DNA from: Paraburkholderia phenazinium
GTDB lineage: Bacteria; Pseudomonadota; Gammaproteobacteria; Burkholderiales; Burkholderiaceae
Length of the DNA: 64,000 nucleotides
Direction of reading: 5' to 3'
Assembly: GCF_900142845.1 (NCBI RefSeq)
Contig: NZ_FSRU01000003.1
Coordinates: forward strand, 1-64,000
In this document: positions 40,650-52,087 of the stretch, piece after piece
Position numbering within the stretch: position 1 is the first letter of the stretch
Layout of the letters: each line of letters starts with the position of its first letter
Notes under the pieces: generated by a model
Databases searched by the model: none
Told to the model about the DNA's origin: nothing
What the model saw: only the letters and a program-made list of their open reading frames with translations
Program-made: the position numbers and the translations under genes

Positions 40650-41675
40650 TCAAGCCGGCTGTGTCAGCCCGGCCCAATCCAGCATGATCTTGCCCACATG
40701 CGTACTGCTTTCCATCAGCGCGTGCGCTTCGGCGGCTTGCGCAGCCGGGAACACCTTGTAGATCACCGGCTTGATCCGGCCGTCCTCGAGGTGCGGCCAC
40801 ACCCGGGCCTTGAGCTGCGCCGCGATCTTCGCCTTGAATTCGACGGGCCGCGGACGCAAGGTCGAACCGGTTATCGTCAGACGACGGCGCAGGATCTCGT
40901 GCAGGTTCAGCTCCGCTTTCGCGCCGCCCAACGTCGCGATCAGCACGATCCGGCCGCCGTCGGCCAGCGCGGTCAACTCGCGCGGCACGTAGTTGCCCGC
41001 CACCATGTCGAGAATCACGTCGACACCGCGATCGTTCGTCAGCGACTTGAGGACTTCGACGAAGTCCTCAGTTTTATAGTTGATCGCACGCTCGGCGCCC
41101 AACTGTTCGCAAGCGCGGCACTTGTCGTCGGACCCCGCCGTAGCAAACACGCGAAAACCCAGGGCATGGGCGATCTGGATGGCCGTCACGCCAATGCCGC
41201 TCGAGCCGCCCTGCACCAGCAAGGTTTCGTTGGGGCCGCCCTCGCCCGCGCCCAGTTGCGCGCGCTCGAACACGTTGCTCCAGACGGTAAAGAAGGTTTC
41301 CGGCAACGAAGCCGCTTCGATATCCGAGAGCCCCTTGGGCACCGGCAGACACTGCGCGAGCGGCGCGGCGGCATATTCGGCGTAACCGCCGCCTGCCAGC
41401 AATGCGCAGACGCGATCGCCGATTTTCAGTCCGAACGGGTTGTGCTTCTCGTCGATCGTCCCGCCGACGATCTCCCCCGCCACTTCCAGCCCCGGCAGAT
41501 CCGACGCGCCCGGCGGCGGTGCGTAGCCGCCCTTGCGCTGGAACACGTCCGGACGATTCACGCCCGAGGCCGCCACCTTGATCAGCACCTCACCCGCTTT
41601 CGGCTGCGGCGTGGGCCGCTCCGCGAGCTTCAAGACGTCCGGCGCACCGAATTCGGTAATTTCGATCGCTTTCAT
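40650..41675 (-). CDS. NAD(P)H-quinone oxidoreductase, PIG3/zeta-crystallin type
   Basis: This 341-residue medium-chain dehydrogenase/reductase superfamily enzyme lacks the zinc ligands. It has the GroES-like N-terminal domain and the Rossmann segment VQGGSSGIGVTAIQIAHALG. Members reduce quinones with NAD(P)H. GGAGGTG precedes the ATG at 41675. The gene lies between the pnp terminator and the tpiA promoter and is probably monocistronic. Confidence 0.9.
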   Translation of the reverse strand: MKAIEITEFGAPDVLKLAERPTPQPKAGEVLIKVAASGVNRPDVFQRKGGYAPPPGASDLPGLEVAGEIVGGTIDEKHNPFGLKIGDRVCALLAGGGYAEYAAAPLAQCLPVPKGLSDIEAASLPETFFTVWSNVFERAQLGAGEGGPNETLLVQGGSSGIGVTAIQIAHALGFRVFATAGSDDKCRACEQLGAERAINYKTEDFVEVLKSLTNDRGVDVILDMVAGNYVPRELTALADGGRIVLIATLGGAKAELNLHEILRRRLTITGSTLRPRPVEFKAKIAAQLKARVWPHLEDGRIKPVIYKVFPAAQAAEAHALMESSTHVGKIMLDWAGLTQPA

Positions 41676-41750
41676 CTGCGTCACCTCCAAGGTTTGGATT
41701 GGACTGCCAACCTGGCTTTGGCCCGGTTGGCAGTGCGATCCACCCTGCAT

Positions 41751-41787
41751 GAAAAACGGCCGGCGCGCCTTCACGCTGCCGGCCGTT
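41751..41787 (-). terminator. Rho-independent terminator of pnp
   Basis: On the minus strand AACGGCCGGC (complement 41778-41787) pairs with GCCGGCCGTT (41755-41764) and is followed by TTTTTC. It begins 16 nt after the pnp stop codon. Confidence 0.88.
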
Positions 41788-41802
41788 CCCTACCTTACTG
41801 CA

Positions 41803-43950
41803 TTACTGCGGAGTCGGTTCGCTTTGCGGTGCGCCCGACGCGCCGTCGTTCAGCAACGCCTTCGCCGACAAACGCACGCGGCCCTTCTCGTCCGTCTGGA
41901 TGACCTTGACCTTCACCTGCTGACCATCCTTCAGGTAGTCGTTGATGTCCTTGATGCGCTCGTTGGCGATCTCGGAAATGTGCAGCAGACCATCCTTGCC
42001 CGGCAGGATGTTCACGATCGCGCCGAAATCGAGCAGCTTGAGCACGGTGCCTTCGTAGACCTGGCCCACTTCGACTTCCAGCGTGATGTTCTCGATACGC
42101 TTCTTCGCTTCGGCCATGCCTTCGCTGCTGGTGCTGGCGATGGTGACGATGCCGTCGTCCGAAATATCGATCGTCGTGCCGGTTTCTTCGGTCAGCGCGC
42201 GGATCACCGAGCCACCCTTGCCGATCACGTCGCGGATCTTTTCCGGATTGATCTTGATGGTGATCATGCGCGGTGCGAATTCCGACAGTTGCGTGTTCGC
42301 GCCCGACACAGCCGAGGTCATCTTGCCGAGGATGTGCATACGGCCTTCCTTCGCTTGCGCGAGAGCGACCTGCATGATTTCCTTGGTGATGCCCTGAATC
42401 TTGATGTCCATCTGCAGCGCGGTCACGCCTTGCTCGGTACCCGCCACCTTGAAGTCCATGTCGCCGAGGTGATCTTCGTCGCCGAGGATGTCGGTCAGGA
42501 CGGCAAACTTGTTGCCTTCGAGGATCAGGCCCATGGCGATGCCGGCGACGTGCGCCTTCATCGGCACGCCGGCGTCCATCAGTGCGAGGCAGCCGCCGCA
42601 CACCGAAGCCATCGACGACGAACCGTTCGATTCGGTGATTTCCGACACGACACGAATCGAGTAGCCGAATTCGTCGGCGCTCGGCAGGCAAGCTGCCAGT
42701 GCGCGCTTGGCCAGACGGCCGTGACCGATTTCACGGCGCTTCGGCGAACCGACGCGGCCGGTTTCGCCGGTCGCGAACGGCGGCATGTTGTAGTGGAGCA
42801 TGAAGCGCTCGCGGTACTCGCCTTCGAGCGCGTCGATGTTCTGCTCGTCGCCCTTGGTGCCCAGCGTGGCGACGACCAGCGCTTGCGTTTCGCCGCGCGT
42901 GAACAGTGCCGAGCCGTGCGTACGCGGCAGCACGCCGGTACGGATTTCGATCGGGCGCACGGTGCGCGTGTCGCGGCCGTCGATACGCGGTTCACCGTCG
43001 AGGATCTGCGTACGGACGATCTTCGCTTCGATGTCGAACAGCACGTTGCCGACCGTCGCCTTGTCTGCTGCAACCGTGCCGGCGGCAGCGGCTTCTTCTT
43101 CCAGCTTCGCCGACGTCGCTGCGTAGACTTCCTTCAGCTTGGTCGAACGGGCTTGCTTGTCGCGGATCTGGTACGCGGCGAGCAGGTCGGCTTGCGCCAG
43201 TTCCGTCACGCGGGCGATCAGCGGCTCGTTCTTGGCGGCCGGCTTCCAGTCCCATTCCGGCTTGCCGCCTTCGCGCACGAGTTCATGGATCGCGTCGATC
43301 GCGATCTGCATTTGCTCGTGACCGAACACCACTGCGCCGAGCATCACTTCTTCGGTCAGTTGTTGCGCTTCCGATTCCACCATCAGCACCGCGCGTTCCG
43401 TACCGGCGACGATCAGGTCGAGCGCCGATTCCTTCATTTGCGGACGCGTCGGGTTCAACACGTATTCGTTGTTGATGTAGGCCACGCGTGCTGCCCCGAC
43501 CGGGCCGTTGAACGGCAGGCCGGATACGGCGAGCGCCGCCGACGCGCCGATCAGCGCGGGGATGTCGGCGGGGATTTCCGGGTTCAGCGACAGGACGTGG
43601 ATCACGACCTGCACTTCGTTGTAGAAGCCTTCCGGGAACAGCGGGCGCAGCGGACGGTCGATCAGGCGCGAGATCAGCGTTTCGCCTTCCGACGGACGGC
43701 CTTCGCGACGGAAGAAGCCGCCGGGGATCTTGCCGGCAGCGTAGGTCTTTTCGAGGTAGTCGACGGTCAGCGGGAAGAAATCCTGACCCGGCTTGGCGGT
43801 CTTGGCGCCGACCACGGTAGCCAGCACGACGGTATCTTCGACGTCGACAATCACAGCACCGCTTGCCTGACGGGCGACTTCGCCCGTTTCGAGGCGAACG
43901 TTATGTTGGCCCCACTTAAATTCTTTGACGATTTTATTGAACATAGTCAT
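41803..43950 (-). CDS. pnp: Polyribonucleotide nucleotidyltransferase (PNPase)
   Basis: This 715-residue phosphorolytic 3'-5' exoribonuclease of the RNA degradosome has two RNase PH-like domains (about 10-235 and 310-545; [12 protein letters not shown] and [17 protein letters not shown]), then a KH domain ([20 protein letters not shown]) and an S1 domain ([20 protein letters not shown]). GGAG lies 7 nt before ATG 43950; ATG 43944 is an alternative. It follows rpsO, as in most proteobacteria. Confidence 0.98.
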   Translation of the reverse strand: MTMFNKIVKEFKWGQHNVRLETGEVARQASGAVIVDVEDTVVLATVVGAKTAKPGQDFFPLTVDYLEKTYAAGKIPGGFFRREGRPSEGETLISRLIDRPLRPLFPEGFYNEVQVVIHVLSLNPEIPADIPALIGASAALAVSGLPFNGPVGAARVAYINNEYVLNPTRPQMKESALDLIVAGTERAVLMVESEAQQLTEEVMLGAVVFGHEQMQIAIDAIHELVREGGKPEWDWKPAAKNEPLIARVTELAQADLLAAYQIRDKQARSTKLKEVYAATSAKLEEEAAAAGTVAADKATVGNVLFDIEAKIVRTQILDGEPRIDGRDTRTVRPIEIRTGVLPRTHGSALFTRGETQALVVATLGTKGDEQNIDALEGEYRERFMLHYNMPPFATGETGRVGSPKRREIGHGRLAKRALAACLPSADEFGYSIRVVSEITESNGSSSMASVCGGCLALMDAGVPMKAHVAGIAMGLILEGNKFAVLTDILGDEDHLGDMDFKVAGTEQGVTALQMDIKIQGITKEIMQVALAQAKEGRMHILGKMTSAVSGANTQLSEFAPRMITIKINPEKIRDVIGKGGSVIRALTEETGTTIDISDDGIVTIASTSSEGMAEAKKRIENITLEVEVGQVYEGTVLKLLDFGAIVNILPGKDGLLHISEIANERIKDINDYLKDGQQVKVKVIQTDEKGRVRLSAKALLNDGASGAPQSEPTPQ

Positions 43951-44186
43951 TTTTTCACTCCATCGTTATGCCGCGCGGACCAGAAGCGGCGCGGCAACGC
44001 CAGGACCGTGCCCCATGGGAAGAGGAGTGTTATTTATGCCATTCCAGAGAACCGCGCTGCCGCGCGAACCGCTGGAATGACACAAAGCTCTGCCCTGAAG
44101 CCCGGCTGTGTTGGGTGTTGCCCGCTGCATGAACCGTCACGCTACTGCGGACAACCATCGGTGCACCTCACATGAAGCGCACCGTT
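43951..44186 (-). other. rpsO-pnp intergenic leader with long hairpin
   Basis: The pnp leader on the minus strand holds an imperfect hairpin: CATTCCAG (complement 44072-44079) pairs with CTGGAATG (44040-44047), with an inner GCGC stem. It lies about 90-130 nt before the pnp start. In E. coli, RNase III cleaves a similar pnp leader stem and PNPase then represses its own mRNA. The same role here is inferred. Confidence 0.5.
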
Positions 44187-44227
44187 CAAAAACAAAATGC
44201 CTGTATCAGTGAAACTGACACAGGCAT
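44187..44227 (-). terminator. Terminator of rpsO
   Basis: ATGCCTGTGTCAGT pairs with ACTGATACAGGCAT (one wobble pair, 3-nt loop) on the minus strand, followed by TTTGTTTTTG. It lies 30 nt after the rpsO stop. Some read-through into pnp is expected if the operon is organised as in E. coli. Confidence 0.88.
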
Positions 44228-44257
44228 CTTGCTGAGAGCGCCTTACTGCGCGCCCAA

Positions 44258-44530
44258 TTACTTACGCAGACCCAGCTTCTCGATCAGTGCGCGGTAACGG
44301 TCCGCGTCCTTACCCTTCAGGTAGTCGAGCAGCTTACGACGACGGCTCACCATGCGCAGCAGACCGCGGCGGCTGTGGTGATCTTTCGTGTGGGCCTTGA
44401 AGTGAACGGTCAGTTCGTTGATACGGGTCGTCAGCAGAGCGACCTGAACTTCGGGGGAGCCGGTGTCGTTAGCAGCGCGTGCAAATTGCGCAACGACGTC
44501 GGACTTCTTGCTTGTTTCAACTGCGGTCAT
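44258..44530 (-). CDS. rpsO: 30S ribosomal protein S15
   Basis: This 90-residue primary 16S-binding protein has the signature [20 protein letters not shown] and ends KLGLRK. ATG 44530 has AAGGA upstream. Residues and length are normal. Confidence 0.98.
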   Translation of the reverse strand: MTAVETSKKSDVVAQFARAANDTGSPEVQVALLTTRINELTVHFKAHTKDHHSRRGLLRMVSRRRKLLDYLKGKDADRYRALIEKLGLRK

Positions 44531-44621
44531 ATCGATTTCCTTAAGTACTAGACAGGCGGTCACGGAAGAAAGGCCGTGCCGTGGGTTACAACGAGGGGCG
44601 TATTGTAGCACAGCCTGTACG

Positions 44622-45920
44622 TCAGGGCCGCGTCATGCGACAGGTGGCCGGCGCGACAGTGCGCCCGGGCGGCAGCGCCAGCACCGTGCGAAAGCCGTAG
44701 CCGGAACCCTCGTTGTCGAAGCGCACGCCCGGCGTCCCGGCCTTGTCCATCTCCATCACGTAAAGGGGCTGGATCATTTGATGATCCTCGGCGCGCATCC
44801 ACGACGGGTGGAAGCCGTTGTCGAACTTCATCCCCTCCAGCGCCTTCGCAACCGCCTCCGGCTCGGCGCTGCCGGCCTTGTTCATGGCCGCGGCGAGCAT
44901 TTCGACCATCAGTTCCATGCGCAGCACGGGGTAGTCGTCCTGGGCGGCCGGGTAGCGGGCGCGGAACGCCTTGTACCAGGCGTCCGAGGCGGCGCCGCCC
45001 GCGTTCGGGTGCCAGTCGGCCACCGCGATCACGCGCTTGACGCCGGCGTCGCCGAGTGCGGCCGGCGCACCGAGGCTATTGCCGTAGAACGTGTAGAACT
45101 TGGTGTCGAGGCCCTGCTCGCGCGCGGCCTTGACCAGCAGCGTCAGATCGTTGCCCCAGTTGCCCGTCACCACCGCATCCGCGCCGCTGGCGCGGATCTT
45201 CGCGATGTAGGGTGCGAAATCCTTCACGCGGCCAATGGGATGAAACTCGTCGCCGACAATCGCAATGTCCGGACGCTTCGCCGCCAGCGCCGAGCGCGCA
45301 AGCGCACTAACGTCGTGACCGAAGCTGTAGTCCTGATTCAGCAGATACACCTTCCTGACCGACGGATCGTGCTGGATCACATCGGCCAGCGCGTCCATGC
45401 GCATGCCCGCGTGCGCGTCGAAGCGGAAGTGCCAGAAGCTGCACGCGGCATTGGTGAGCGCGGGATCGTCGGCGGAATAGTTGAGGAACAGCTCGCGGTT
45501 GTCCGGCTCGCGGGAGTTCTGCTTGTCGATCGCGCCGATCAGCGCCGCCGCCACAGCTGAGCTATTGCCCTGCAGGACGTAGCCGATATGGCGGTCCGCC
45601 GCCGCCCGCAGTTGCAGCAGCGCCTCTTCGGGGCTGCCCTTGCTGTCCAGCACGACGAGTTCGAGCGGATGTGCGCCGTCGGCCAGCTTGACGCCACCAT
45701 GCGCATTCACCGCTTCCACACCGAAGCGCAGATTGCGCTCCACCGCCGCGCCGGCGTTCGCGAACGGACCCGACATGCCCTCGATCAGCGCGAGCTGGAT
45801 CGGCTTGCCGCCCGGCGCCGCACTCGACGAAGGCACACCCGTCTCGCCCGCGGCATAGGCTGCCGTCATCACCATCGCCGCCAGCGCCGCCGCCACGACG
45901 CGCCCCCACTTCGCCGCCAT
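44622..45920 (-). CDS. ABC transporter substrate-binding protein, branched-chain amino acid (LivJ) type
   Basis: This 432-residue periplasmic-binding protein has a signal peptide (1-24, cleaved near AAYAAGE). The type I fold follows ([17 protein letters not shown] at the start of the mature protein). No permease or ATPase gene is adjacent, so this is an orphan receptor that may use a distant transporter. GAGGAGC precedes ATG 45920. The ligand cannot be stated; amino acids, amides or aromatic acids are typical for the family. Confidence 0.87.
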   Translation of the reverse strand: MAAKWGRVVAAALAAMVMTAAYAAGETGVPSSSAAPGGKPIQLALIEGMSGPFANAGAAVERNLRFGVEAVNAHGGVKLADGAHPLELVVLDSKGSPEEALLQLRAAADRHIGYVLQGNSSAVAAALIGAIDKQNSREPDNRELFLNYSADDPALTNAACSFWHFRFDAHAGMRMDALADVIQHDPSVRKVYLLNQDYSFGHDVSALARSALAAKRPDIAIVGDEFHPIGRVKDFAPYIAKIRASGADAVVTGNWGNDLTLLVKAAREQGLDTKFYTFYGNSLGAPAALGDAGVKRVIAVADWHPNAGGAASDAWYKAFRARYPAAQDDYPVLRMELMVEMLAAAMNKAGSAEPEAVAKALEGMKFDNGFHPSWMRAEDHQMIQPLYVMEMDKAGTPGVRFDNEGSGYGFRTVLALPPGRTVAPATCRMTRP

Positions 45921-46092
45921 GCGCAGCTCCTCTGAATCGTCTGAAGCGCGGATCATAGGACGCACGACGCGGAATAAGCAAGCGGCCCGCAGCGTTAAGT
46001 TAACCGTGGTTGCACAATCTTTTGCCGCCCCGCGTGTCAAAATATTGCGTCTCGATGATAAAAACCACCATCAAACGCCATCGGAGGAAGTC

Positions 46093-46650
46093 ATGTTCAC
46101 CCGCCTCACATCCGCGTTCGCCTCGAGCGTTGCCTCGGCACGGCGGCGCGGGAATCTGCGGCGCACCGCGCTCGCCGGCCTCGGCGCGCTGCTGCTCGCG
46201 GGCTGCGTACAGCCGTGGCAGCAGTTCCAGCAGGGCGAGGACGAGTCCACCATCGTCGCGAAGCTCGGCACGCCGCGCGAAGTCTACGATCTGCCCAACG
46301 GCGGCAAACGTCTGATGTGGCCCACCCAGCCCATGGGCGAAACCACCACGGCAGCCGATATCGACGGCGCCGGCAAGATCCTCAACGTGCGCCAGGTGCT
46401 GCAGCCCAACGAGTTCTACAAGGCGCAAATCGGCACGTGGACCAAGAGCGATGTGCTGGTCAATTTCGGCCGTCCGGTGGAGACCTCCTACTTCCCGCTG
46501 ATGAAGCGCGAGGTCTGGACCTATCGCTACCTGGAAGACAACGTCTGGTACATGATGTACAGCTTCTATTTCGACGATCAGGGCGTGCTGCGCACCACCC
46601 AGAAAACGCCTGATCCGCTGCACGATCCGGACCGCCGCAACTTCTTCTAG
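46093..46650 (+). CDS. BamE/OmlA-like outer-membrane lipoprotein
   Basis: This 185-residue lipoprotein has a lipobox LLAGC (C38) after an unusually long, Arg-rich N-region. The mature part contains the SmpA/OmlA-like ESTIVAKLGTPREVYDLPNG pattern and a second similar repeat, VLVNFGRPVETSYFP, so it may hold two BamE-like folds. GGAGGAAG precedes ATG 46093. It may support outer-membrane assembly or have another envelope role. It diverges from the binding-protein gene and is followed by a terminator. Confidence 0.83.
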   Translation: MFTRLTSAFASSVASARRRGNLRRTALAGLGALLLAGCVQPWQQFQQGEDESTIVAKLGTPREVYDLPNGGKRLMWPTQPMGETTTAADIDGAGKILNVRQVLQPNEFYKAQIGTWTKSDVLVNFGRPVETSYFPLMKREVWTYRYLEDNVWYMMYSFYFDDQGVLRTTQKTPDPLHDPDRRNFF

Positions 46651-46697
46651 ATCTAGACGCTGCGCGCACATCGCGCACGTTCAGGCCAGATGTGACA

Positions 46698-46732
46698 AGG
46701 CCCTCGCCATGGTGTGGCGAGGGCCTTTTTTG
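46698..46732 (+). terminator. Rho-independent terminator after lipoprotein gene
   Basis: AAGGCCCTCGCCA (46698-46710) pairs exactly with TGGCGAGGGCCTT (46716-46728) across a 5-nt loop and is followed by TTTTTT. It sits between the convergent lipoprotein and leuA genes. Confidence 0.92.
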
Positions 46733-46761
46733 TGGGCCGCGGCGCGGGTCGCGCCGCCGGC

Positions 46762-48315
46762 TTACACGCCTTCCGAACGCTGCGGATTGACCTTTTCCAC
46801 GTTCGAATACAGTTTGTTGAGCGCCGAGATATACGCCTTCGCGGAGGCCGCGACGATATCCGGATCGGTGCCCACGCCGTTGACGATGCGCCCGCTCTTC
46901 GACAGCCGCACGGTCACTTCGCCCTGTGCCTGAGTGCCGGTGGTAATCGCGTTCACCGAGTACAGCAGCAGTTCGGAGCCGCTGCCCACTTCCGTTTCGA
47001 TCGCGTTCAGCGTGGCATCCACTGGGCCATTGCCGCGCGCTTCGCCGGTCACTTCCTTGCCTTCGACCGTGAACACCACGCGGGCATGCGGCTGTTCGCC
47101 CGTTTCCGAGTGCTGCGCGAGCGACAGGAACTGGTAGTGCTCCTTTTGCTGCGCTTCCGCGGACTCTTCGGTGACGATCGCGATGATGTCTTCGTCGAAA
47201 ATTTCCGACTTGCGATCGGCCAGTTCCTTGAAGCGGGCAAACGCCGTGTTCAACTCCGCTTCGCTTTCCAGCGACACGCCAAGTTCCTGCAGGCGCTGCT
47301 TGAACGCATTGCGGCCCGAGAGCTTGCCGAGCACGATCTTGTTGGCGCTCCAGCCCACATCTTCGGCGCGCATGATTTCGTAGGTGTCGCGCGCCTTCAG
47401 CACGCCGTCCTGATGGATGCCCGAGGCGTGCGCAAACGCGTTCGCGCCGACTACCGCCTTGTTCGGCTGCACCACGAAACCGGTGATCTGCGAGACGAGC
47501 TTCGAGGCCGGCACGATCTGCGTGGTGTCGATGCCGAGATCGAGGCCGAAGTAGTCCTTGCGAGTCTTCACGGCCATCACGATTTCTTCGAGCGAGGTAT
47601 TGCCCGCGCGCTCGCCGAGACCGTTGATCGTGCACTCCACCTGACGCGCGCCGCCAATCTGCACGCCGGCGAGCGAATTCGCCACTGCCATGCCGAGGTC
47701 GTTATGGCAGTGCACGGAGAACACCGCTTTGTCCGAATTCGGAATCCGTTCGCGCAGCGTCTTGACGAGCTGGCCGTACAGTTCCGGCACGCCGTAGCCG
47801 ACCGTATCCGCGATGTTGATGGTGGTCGCGCCTTCGGCGATCACCGCTTCCAGCACGCGGCACAGGAAATCCATGTCCGAGCGGCTGCCGTCTTCCGGCG
47901 AGAATTCCACGTCGTTGGTGAACTTGCGCGCGAAGCGCACGGCGAGCTTCGCCTGCTCGAACACCTGGTCCGGCGTCATGCGCAACTTCTTTTCCATGTG
48001 CAACGGCGACGTTGCAATGAACGTGTGGATGCGGAAGTGATCGGCCGGCTTCAGCGCGTCGGCGGCGCGCTGGATGTCCTTGTCGTTGGCGCGGGCGAGC
48101 GAACAGACCGTGCTGTCCTTGATCATCGAGGCGATGGTGTGGATCGCGTCGAAATCGCCGTTCGAGCTGGCCGCAAAGCCGGCTTCGATGATGTCCACCT
48201 TCATCCGCTCCAATTGTTTGGCAATGCGGATTTTCTCTTCCTTCGTCATCGACGCGCCGGGCGATTGCTCGCCATCGCGCAACGTCGTGTCGAAAATAAT
48301 CAGTTTGTCTGCCAT
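46762..48315 (-). CDS. leuA: 2-isopropylmalate synthase
   Basis: This 517-residue enzyme condenses acetyl-CoA with 2-ketoisovalerate in the first committed step of leucine synthesis. The catalytic TIM barrel has [12 protein letters not shown] (D14 metal ligand) and HCHNDLG. The C-terminal LeuA dimer domain, the site of leucine feedback, includes the GNGPVDA segment. AGGAGA precedes the ATG. It is preceded by a leader of about 200 nt with its own promoter, and it follows pssA. Confidence 0.97.
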   Translation of the reverse strand: MADKLIIFDTTLRDGEQSPGASMTKEEKIRIAKQLERMKVDIIEAGFAASSNGDFDAIHTIASMIKDSTVCSLARANDKDIQRAADALKPADHFRIHTFIATSPLHMEKKLRMTPDQVFEQAKLAVRFARKFTNDVEFSPEDGSRSDMDFLCRVLEAVIAEGATTINIADTVGYGVPELYGQLVKTLRERIPNSDKAVFSVHCHNDLGMAVANSLAGVQIGGARQVECTINGLGERAGNTSLEEIVMAVKTRKDYFGLDLGIDTTQIVPASKLVSQITGFVVQPNKAVVGANAFAHASGIHQDGVLKARDTYEIMRAEDVGWSANKIVLGKLSGRNAFKQRLQELGVSLESEAELNTAFARFKELADRKSEIFDEDIIAIVTEESAEAQQKEHYQFLSLAQHSETGEQPHARVVFTVEGKEVTGEARGNGPVDATLNAIETEVGSGSELLLYSVNAITTGTQAQGEVTVRLSKSGRIVNGVGTDPDIVAASAKAYISALNKLYSNVEKVNPQRSEGV

Positions 48316-48339
48316 CTCGGGTCTCCTGGGAGGATTCGG

Positions 48340-48465
48340 TCAAATACGGGGATCGAAAAACGGAATTCGGGTGTTTGCGCCACCGCAGGTGACGCCAAAC
48401 AACGAACGAGGCAGACGGAGGGCGGAAACGATCAGCGCGTTAGGCGCGCTAGTGCTGGCACGCAT
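48340..48465 (-). CDS. Candidate leader peptide upstream of leuA
   Basis: A 41-codon frame (ATG 48465 to TGA 48340) lies in the leuA leader and ends 24 nt before the leuA ATG. It has four Leu, three Ile and two Val codons, more branched-chain residues than expected by chance for so short a frame. It has no clear ribosome binding site and no classic attenuator with a T-run, so it is only a candidate. Confidence 0.3.
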   Translation of the reverse strand: MRASTSAPNALIVSALRLPRSLFGVTCGGANTRIPFFDPRI

Positions 48466-48521
48466 AGCGGCGCGCCGGCTTGAAGAGGCTGGAAGGGGCA
48501 CTGGAAAGTCACCATCCGGCG

Positions 48522-48550
48522 ACTATAGCGGCATTCGGAAAATCCCGCAA
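48522..48550 (-). promoter_or_regulatory. leuA promoter
   Basis: On the minus strand, TTGCGG (complement 48545-48550) and TATAGT (48522-48527) are spaced by exactly 17 bp. The predicted start leaves a 5' leader of about 200 nt before leuA. It lies just downstream of the pssA terminator. Confidence 0.7.
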
Positions 48551-48634
48551 TTGGCTCTGCACCCGGCGCTGAGTAAGCCGCCGCACAGGTTTCCAGCAGG
48601 TTCCCAAGCGGAGCATTTCACTCGGCGCAGTATG

Positions 48635-48662
48635 AAAAACGGCAGCCCGCAGGCTGCCGTTT
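48635..48662 (-). terminator. Terminator of pssA
   Basis: AAACGGCAGCC (complement 48652-48662) pairs with GGCTGCCGTTT (48637-48647) on the minus strand around a 4-nt loop, with TTTTT at its end. It lies 31 nt after the pssA stop and separates pssA from leuA. Confidence 0.88.
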
Positions 48663-48693
48663 GAACCACGCCAAACGGTCGAGGCGAAGCCGC

Positions 48694-49563
48694 TCAGCGC
48701 TCGCGCTGCACCGAGCGGGCCGGATTGGCCCTGCCCCGCAGCGCCTGGTAGCCCCAGAACACATAGCCCGACAGGCCATAGAGGACGAACAGGCCGAACA
48801 GCATCAACGGCGGATCGGACGACACCAGCACGAACGCCACCACCACCAGCAGGATCACGCCGAACGGCACGCGATGCCGCACGTCGAGCGCCTTGCCGCT
48901 GTAGAACGGGGCATTCGACACCATGGTCACGCCGGCATAGATGGTCAGCACGAACGCCACCCACGGCAGCCAGACGAGCTTGACGGGCACACGGTTGTCG
49001 GTGGCAAGCCACACGAAACCGGCGATCAGCGCAGCCGCCGCCGGGCTCGGCATGCCTTGGAAGAAGCGCTTGTCGACCACGCCGATGTTGGTATTGAAGC
49101 GCGCAAGGCGCAGCGCCGCCCCGGAGCAATAGACGAACGCGGCAAGCCAGCCCCAGCGGCCGAGGTCTTTCAGCACCCATTCGTACATGACGAGCGCCGG
49201 CGCCACACCGAACGACACCATGTCAGAAAGACTGTCGAACTGCTCGCCGAACGCGCTTTGGGTATGCGTCATACGTGCGACGCGGCCGTCCATGCCGTCG
49301 AGCACCATGGCGACGAAAATCGCAATCGCGGCGACCTCGAAACGCACGTTCATGGCCTGCACCACCGCGAAGAAGCCGCAGAAGAGCGCGGCGGTGGTAA
49401 ACGCGTTGGGCAGCAGATAAATGCCGCGCTTTCTCAGAAACTGCTGGCGCGCAGCGCGGCGGCTGTCGATCGGCCCCGCTTCCTGCACCATCGGCTTGTT
49501 GCGGCGAAACGGCCGCGGCTGCGCTGCAGCGGTGTTACGGGGACGACGCTTGAATGCGGCCAT
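48694..49563 (-). CDS. pssA: CDP-diacylglycerol--serine O-phosphatidyltransferase
   Basis: This 289-residue membrane enzyme makes phosphatidylserine from CDP-diacylglycerol and serine. It has the CDP-alcohol phosphotransferase motif DGMDGRVAR, eight residues, then GEQFDSLSD. About eight membrane helices follow a basic N-terminal region of 45 residues. GGGAGG precedes the ATG. It lies 24 bp after psd, whose product uses its product. Confidence 0.95.
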   Translation of the reverse strand: MAAFKRRPRNTAAAQPRPFRRNKPMVQEAGPIDSRRAARQQFLRKRGIYLLPNAFTTAALFCGFFAVVQAMNVRFEVAAIAIFVAMVLDGMDGRVARMTHTQSAFGEQFDSLSDMVSFGVAPALVMYEWVLKDLGRWGWLAAFVYCSGAALRLARFNTNIGVVDKRFFQGMPSPAAAALIAGFVWLATDNRVPVKLVWLPWVAFVLTIYAGVTMVSNAPFYSGKALDVRHRVPFGVILLVVVAFVLVSSDPPLMLFGLFVLYGLSGYVFWGYQALRGRANPARSVQRER

Positions 49564-49587
49564 CGGAACAACCTCCCTTGTGCCGCT

Positions 49588-50232
49588 TTATAGTTCGAGT
49601 TCAGCCAGAATGGTCGACGACGCCGAAACCTTCTCGCCGATCGACACGCGCGGACGGCTGCCCACCGGCAGATACACGTCGACGCGCGAGCCGAAGCGAA
49701 TAAAGCCATAACGCTGGCCGCGCGTGAGCGGCTCGCCCGAACGCACGTAGCAAAGAATGCGGCGCGCGATCAGACCGGCGATCTGCACCGAGGTCACGGT
49801 ATGGCCGCTGGCCGTTTCGATCACCAGCGCATTGCGTTCGTTTTCGAGCGAAGCCTTGTCCACGGCGGCGTTCAGGTACGCGCCCGGGAAATATTCGACC
49901 TTCGAAATCGCGCCATCCACCGGCGAGCGCTGCGAGTGGACGTTGAACACGTTCATGAACACGCTGATTTTCAGCGCTTCACGGTTGGCGTACGGGTCAT
50001 GCGTGGTTTCGACGGCGACGATGCGGCCGTCGGCCGGGCACAGCACGGCATTGGGCTGGGTGGGGATGGGACGCGCCGGATCGCGGAAGAACTGCACGAC
50101 GAAGATGAGCAGCAGCCAGAACGGCCATGCAAAGCCGAACCCCGCGAAGGCATGGATCAACAACGCAACGACGGCCGCGATGGCGATAAACGGCCAGCCT
50201 TCGCGCGCGATGATCGGATGAGGGTAATTCAT
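49588..50232 (-). CDS. psd: Phosphatidylserine decarboxylase
   Basis: This 214-residue short-type Psd converts phosphatidylserine to phosphatidylethanolamine. The pyruvoyl group should form by self-cleavage at G181-S182 ([12 protein letters not shown]). A hydrophobic N-terminal segment (14-46) anchors it to the membrane. It lies between ilvC and pssA. Confidence 0.94.
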   Translation of the reverse strand: MNYPHPIIAREGWPFIAIAAVVALLIHAFAGFGFAWPFWLLLIFVVQFFRDPARPIPTQPNAVLCPADGRIVAVETTHDPYANREALKISVFMNVFNVHSQRSPVDGAISKVEYFPGAYLNAAVDKASLENERNALVIETASGHTVTSVQIAGLIARRILCYVRSGEPLTRGQRYGFIRFGSRVDVYLPVGSRPRVSIGEKVSASSTILAELEL

Positions 50233-50273
50233 GGATGGATGAGCTTCTGTATTTTTGTAAAACCGTAGGATAG

Positions 50274-50313
50274 CAAAAGCCGCCCAGGGTTCAGCACCCT
50301 TGGGCGGCTTTTT
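50274..50313 (-). terminator. Terminator of ilvC
   Basis: GCCGCCCAAGGG and CCCTGGGCGGC form a stem on the minus strand with one bulged base and a 7-nt loop, followed by TTTT. It lies 55 nt after the ilvC stop and 41 nt before psd. Confidence 0.85.
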
Positions 50314-50368
50314 GCATTACCGGCGCCTGCGCCGAAGCGCCGCGACGGTCAAAAGCGACGCAACCCGC

Positions 50369-51981
<1,613 letters not shown>

Positions 51982-52087
51982 GTTTCGCTTCTTCCAGATG
52001 TGTGATGTATGCGAGCCGGCCGGCGCCGCTTCGTCTGCCTACGCTTTTTTTGAAAGCGCGCATGACGAAGTCAACGCAAAACCGTCG

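Noticed and set aside
41533..44175. An 880-codon plus-strand open frame opposite pnp
   Set aside because: Antisense to PNPase, which has intact catalytic, KH and S1 domains; the translation has no recognisable fold.
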